In this document: piece by piece, positions 14,276 to 15,390 of the stretch | Layout: each line of letters opens with the position of its first letter | How positions within the stretch are numbered: the stretch's first letter is position 1 | Assembly: GCA_937900465.1 (NCBI GenBank) | Contig: CALCEJ010000042.1 | Span: forward strand, 1-15,390 | Source of the DNA: an uncultured Bacteroidales bacterium | GTDB taxonomy: Bacteria; Bacteroidota; Bacteroidia; Bacteroidales; UBA932 | DNA length: 15,390 nt | Reading direction: 5' to 3' | Program-made: the position numbers and the translations under genes | Notes under the pieces: generated by a model | Told to the model about the DNA's origin: nothing | The model's input: the letters and a program-made list of their open reading frames with translations, nothing else | The model's database searches: none

Positions 14276-15390
14276 TTATTGTTTGTTTTTCAAAATATTT
14301 ATCTGACTCTCCACGCTTTCTATCTTAGAGAGGGCATCAGCCTCTTTTTTACGCTCATTATCGATGACGGCAGCCGGTGCATTGGCTGTAAAGCGCTCGT
14401 TTGAGAGCTTTGCACGTACCGAACGGAGGAAGCCGTTAAGCCTTTCGAGTTCCTTTTCAAGCTTGGATAATTCCTCTTTCGTGTCGACCAGGCCTTCCAA
14501 CGGAACCATTACCTCGAGAGTCCTGACCATAAAGGAAGCGCCTTCCCCTGCCGTTGAAAAGTCAGAGACAACGCTCACGGATGAAACGTTTGCAGTCTTC
14601 TCTACCACAGGGATAACCTCCACCGGTAATGCGCCTTTCACAAGGACCTTAAGGTCTTCCTTGGGAGGGAGGTTCTTCTGATTCCTGACGGCACGTACTC
14701 CGTTTACAAGCTCCTGGGCTATCTCGAAACTGGAAAGGACAGTTTCATCGTACGGAAGGCTGGCCGGTGCGGAAGCAAACATGATAGACTCCCCTTCTTT
14801 CCTTTCGTGGATATCGTGCCAGAGTTCCTCTGTAATGAACGGCATAACCGGATGGATCAGCTTCAGGAGCTGCTCGAAGAAATCAACGGTAGCCTCGTAA
14901 GTGTCCTTGTCCACAGGAAGCGCTTTTCCGTCCATAAACGCCGGCTTGATGCATTCCAGATACCAGGAGCAGTAATCGTCCCAGAAGAGTTTGTAGATAG
15001 TCATCAGGGCATCGGAAATGCGGAACTTGGAATAATGGTCCTCTACGGCGGCAACAGTCTTGCGGAGCTTCGACTCGAACCACTTCACGGCAAAAGCGGA
15101 GCCCTCGCTCTGCTTTGCTGAAGGATCCACCGTAAAGCCCTTCACAAGCCTGTATGAGTTCCATATCTTATTGCAGAATGCTGCTCCCTGCTTAATCTGT
15201 GATTCATCGTAGAAAATGTCATTTCCGGCCGATGAACAAAGCAGCATACCTATTCTCACGGCATCTGCACCGTAAGTCTTGATGAGTTCGAGCGGATCAG
15301 GGGAATTACCGAGGGTCTTGGACATCTTGCGTCCTAGCTTATCCCTTACGATACCCGTGAAATACACGTTAGAGAAGGGTTCCCTGCCCA
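14276..15390 (-). CDS. valS: Valine-tRNA ligase (C-terminal part)
   Basis: The last 371 or so residues of a class I aminoacyl-tRNA synthetase that charges tRNA-Val. The frame is open to the window edge, so the 5' part, including HIGH and the editing domain, is missing. The visible part begins GREPFSNVYFTGIVRD, followed by GRKMSKTLGNSPDPLELI, the KMSKS-loop region (here KMSKT) in the form specific to ValRS. The anticodon-binding helical domain follows (FDP-type features FWDDYCSWYLECIKP and HPVMPFITEELW). The C-terminus, about the last 70 residues (ELSKLEKELERLNGFLRSV onward), is the coiled-coil arm characteristic of ValRS. It is the first visible gene of the operon valS-tatA-tatC-ABC-F-GIN-dipeptidase, and its own promoter is outside the window. 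Confidence 0.95.
   Translation of the reverse strand, partial: GREPFSNVYFTGIVRDKLGRKMSKTLGNSPDPLELIKTYGADAVRIGMLLCSSAGNDIFYDESQIKQGAAFCNKIWNSYRLVKGFTVDPSAKQSEGSAFAVKWFESKLRKTVAAVEDHYSKFRISDALMTIYKLFWDDYCSWYLECIKPAFMDGKALPVDKDTYEATVDFFEQLLKLIHPVMPFITEELWHDIHERKEGESIMFASAPASLPYDETVLSSFEIAQELVNGVRAVRNQKNLPPKEDLKVLVKGALPVEVIPVVEKTANVSSVSVVSDFSTAGEGASFMVRTLEVMVPLEGLVDTKEELSKLEKELERLNGFLRSVRAKLSNERFTANAPAAVIDNERKKEADALSKIESVESQINILKNKQ

Overview
The window looks like a piece of a Bacteroidales (Bacteroidota) chromosome. The evidence is a BACON-domain lipoprotein, a head-GIN (DUF2807) secreted protein, a TatA plus TatC pair with no TatB, almost no Shine-Dalgarno sequences, and several copies of the Bacteroidota -7 promoter motif TAnnTTTG just upstream of starts. 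Genus cannot be read from the sequence. I see no mobile element, CRISPR array, tRNA or rRNA. Genes are packed tightly, with many 1-4 bp overlaps.

Layout, left to right. (1) 1-255, plus: the 3' end of an RlmD-type 23S rRNA m5U methyltransferase. It runs 11 bp into the end of the next, convergent gene. (2) 245-3060, minus: a two-gene unit, a BACON lipoprotein followed by a secreted M6-type metalloprotease, coupled by an ATGA overlap. (3) 3147-5036, plus: a Na+/Ca2+ (CaCA) antiporter and, 3 bp later, an MscS-type mechanosensitive channel; both act at the inner membrane. (4) 5033-6172, minus: a PlsB/PlsC-like glycerolipid acyltransferase whose stop codon overlaps the MscS stop in a CTAG. Its probable promoter starts inside the end of queA. 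(5) 6216-7421, minus: a long form of queA (queuosine synthesis). (6) 7422-7877: the only large non-coding stretch, very AT-rich, between divergent queA and cinA. It holds a potential stem-loop, a small GC-rich island with a palindrome, and three copies of ATTCTATATA. (7) 7878-9164, plus: cinA. (8) 9150-9184: a 14-bp perfect inverted repeat that overlaps the cinA stop and is placed as a terminator for the minus-strand operon. (9) 15390 down to 9213, minus: an apparent six-gene operon, valS (3' part), tatA, tatC, an ABC-F ATPase, a head-GIN secreted protein and an M19 dipeptidase, with junctions of 36 bp, 17 bp, a 4-bp overlap, 11 bp and a 1-bp overlap.

Most genes are housekeeping: translation and tRNA/rRNA modification (rlmD, queA, valS, ABC-F), protein export (tatAC), nucleotide repair (cinA), lipid synthesis and ion balance. 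The less ordinary parts are the lipoprotein/M6 protease pair, the GIN protein coupled to a dipeptidase inside the valS-tat operon, the queA-cinA intergenic region, and departures from family motifs in CinA, the ABC-F ATPase and the acyltransferase. I found no clear evidence of a wholly new system; the best candidates for undescribed biology are the lipoprotein/protease pair and the queA-cinA intergenic region.
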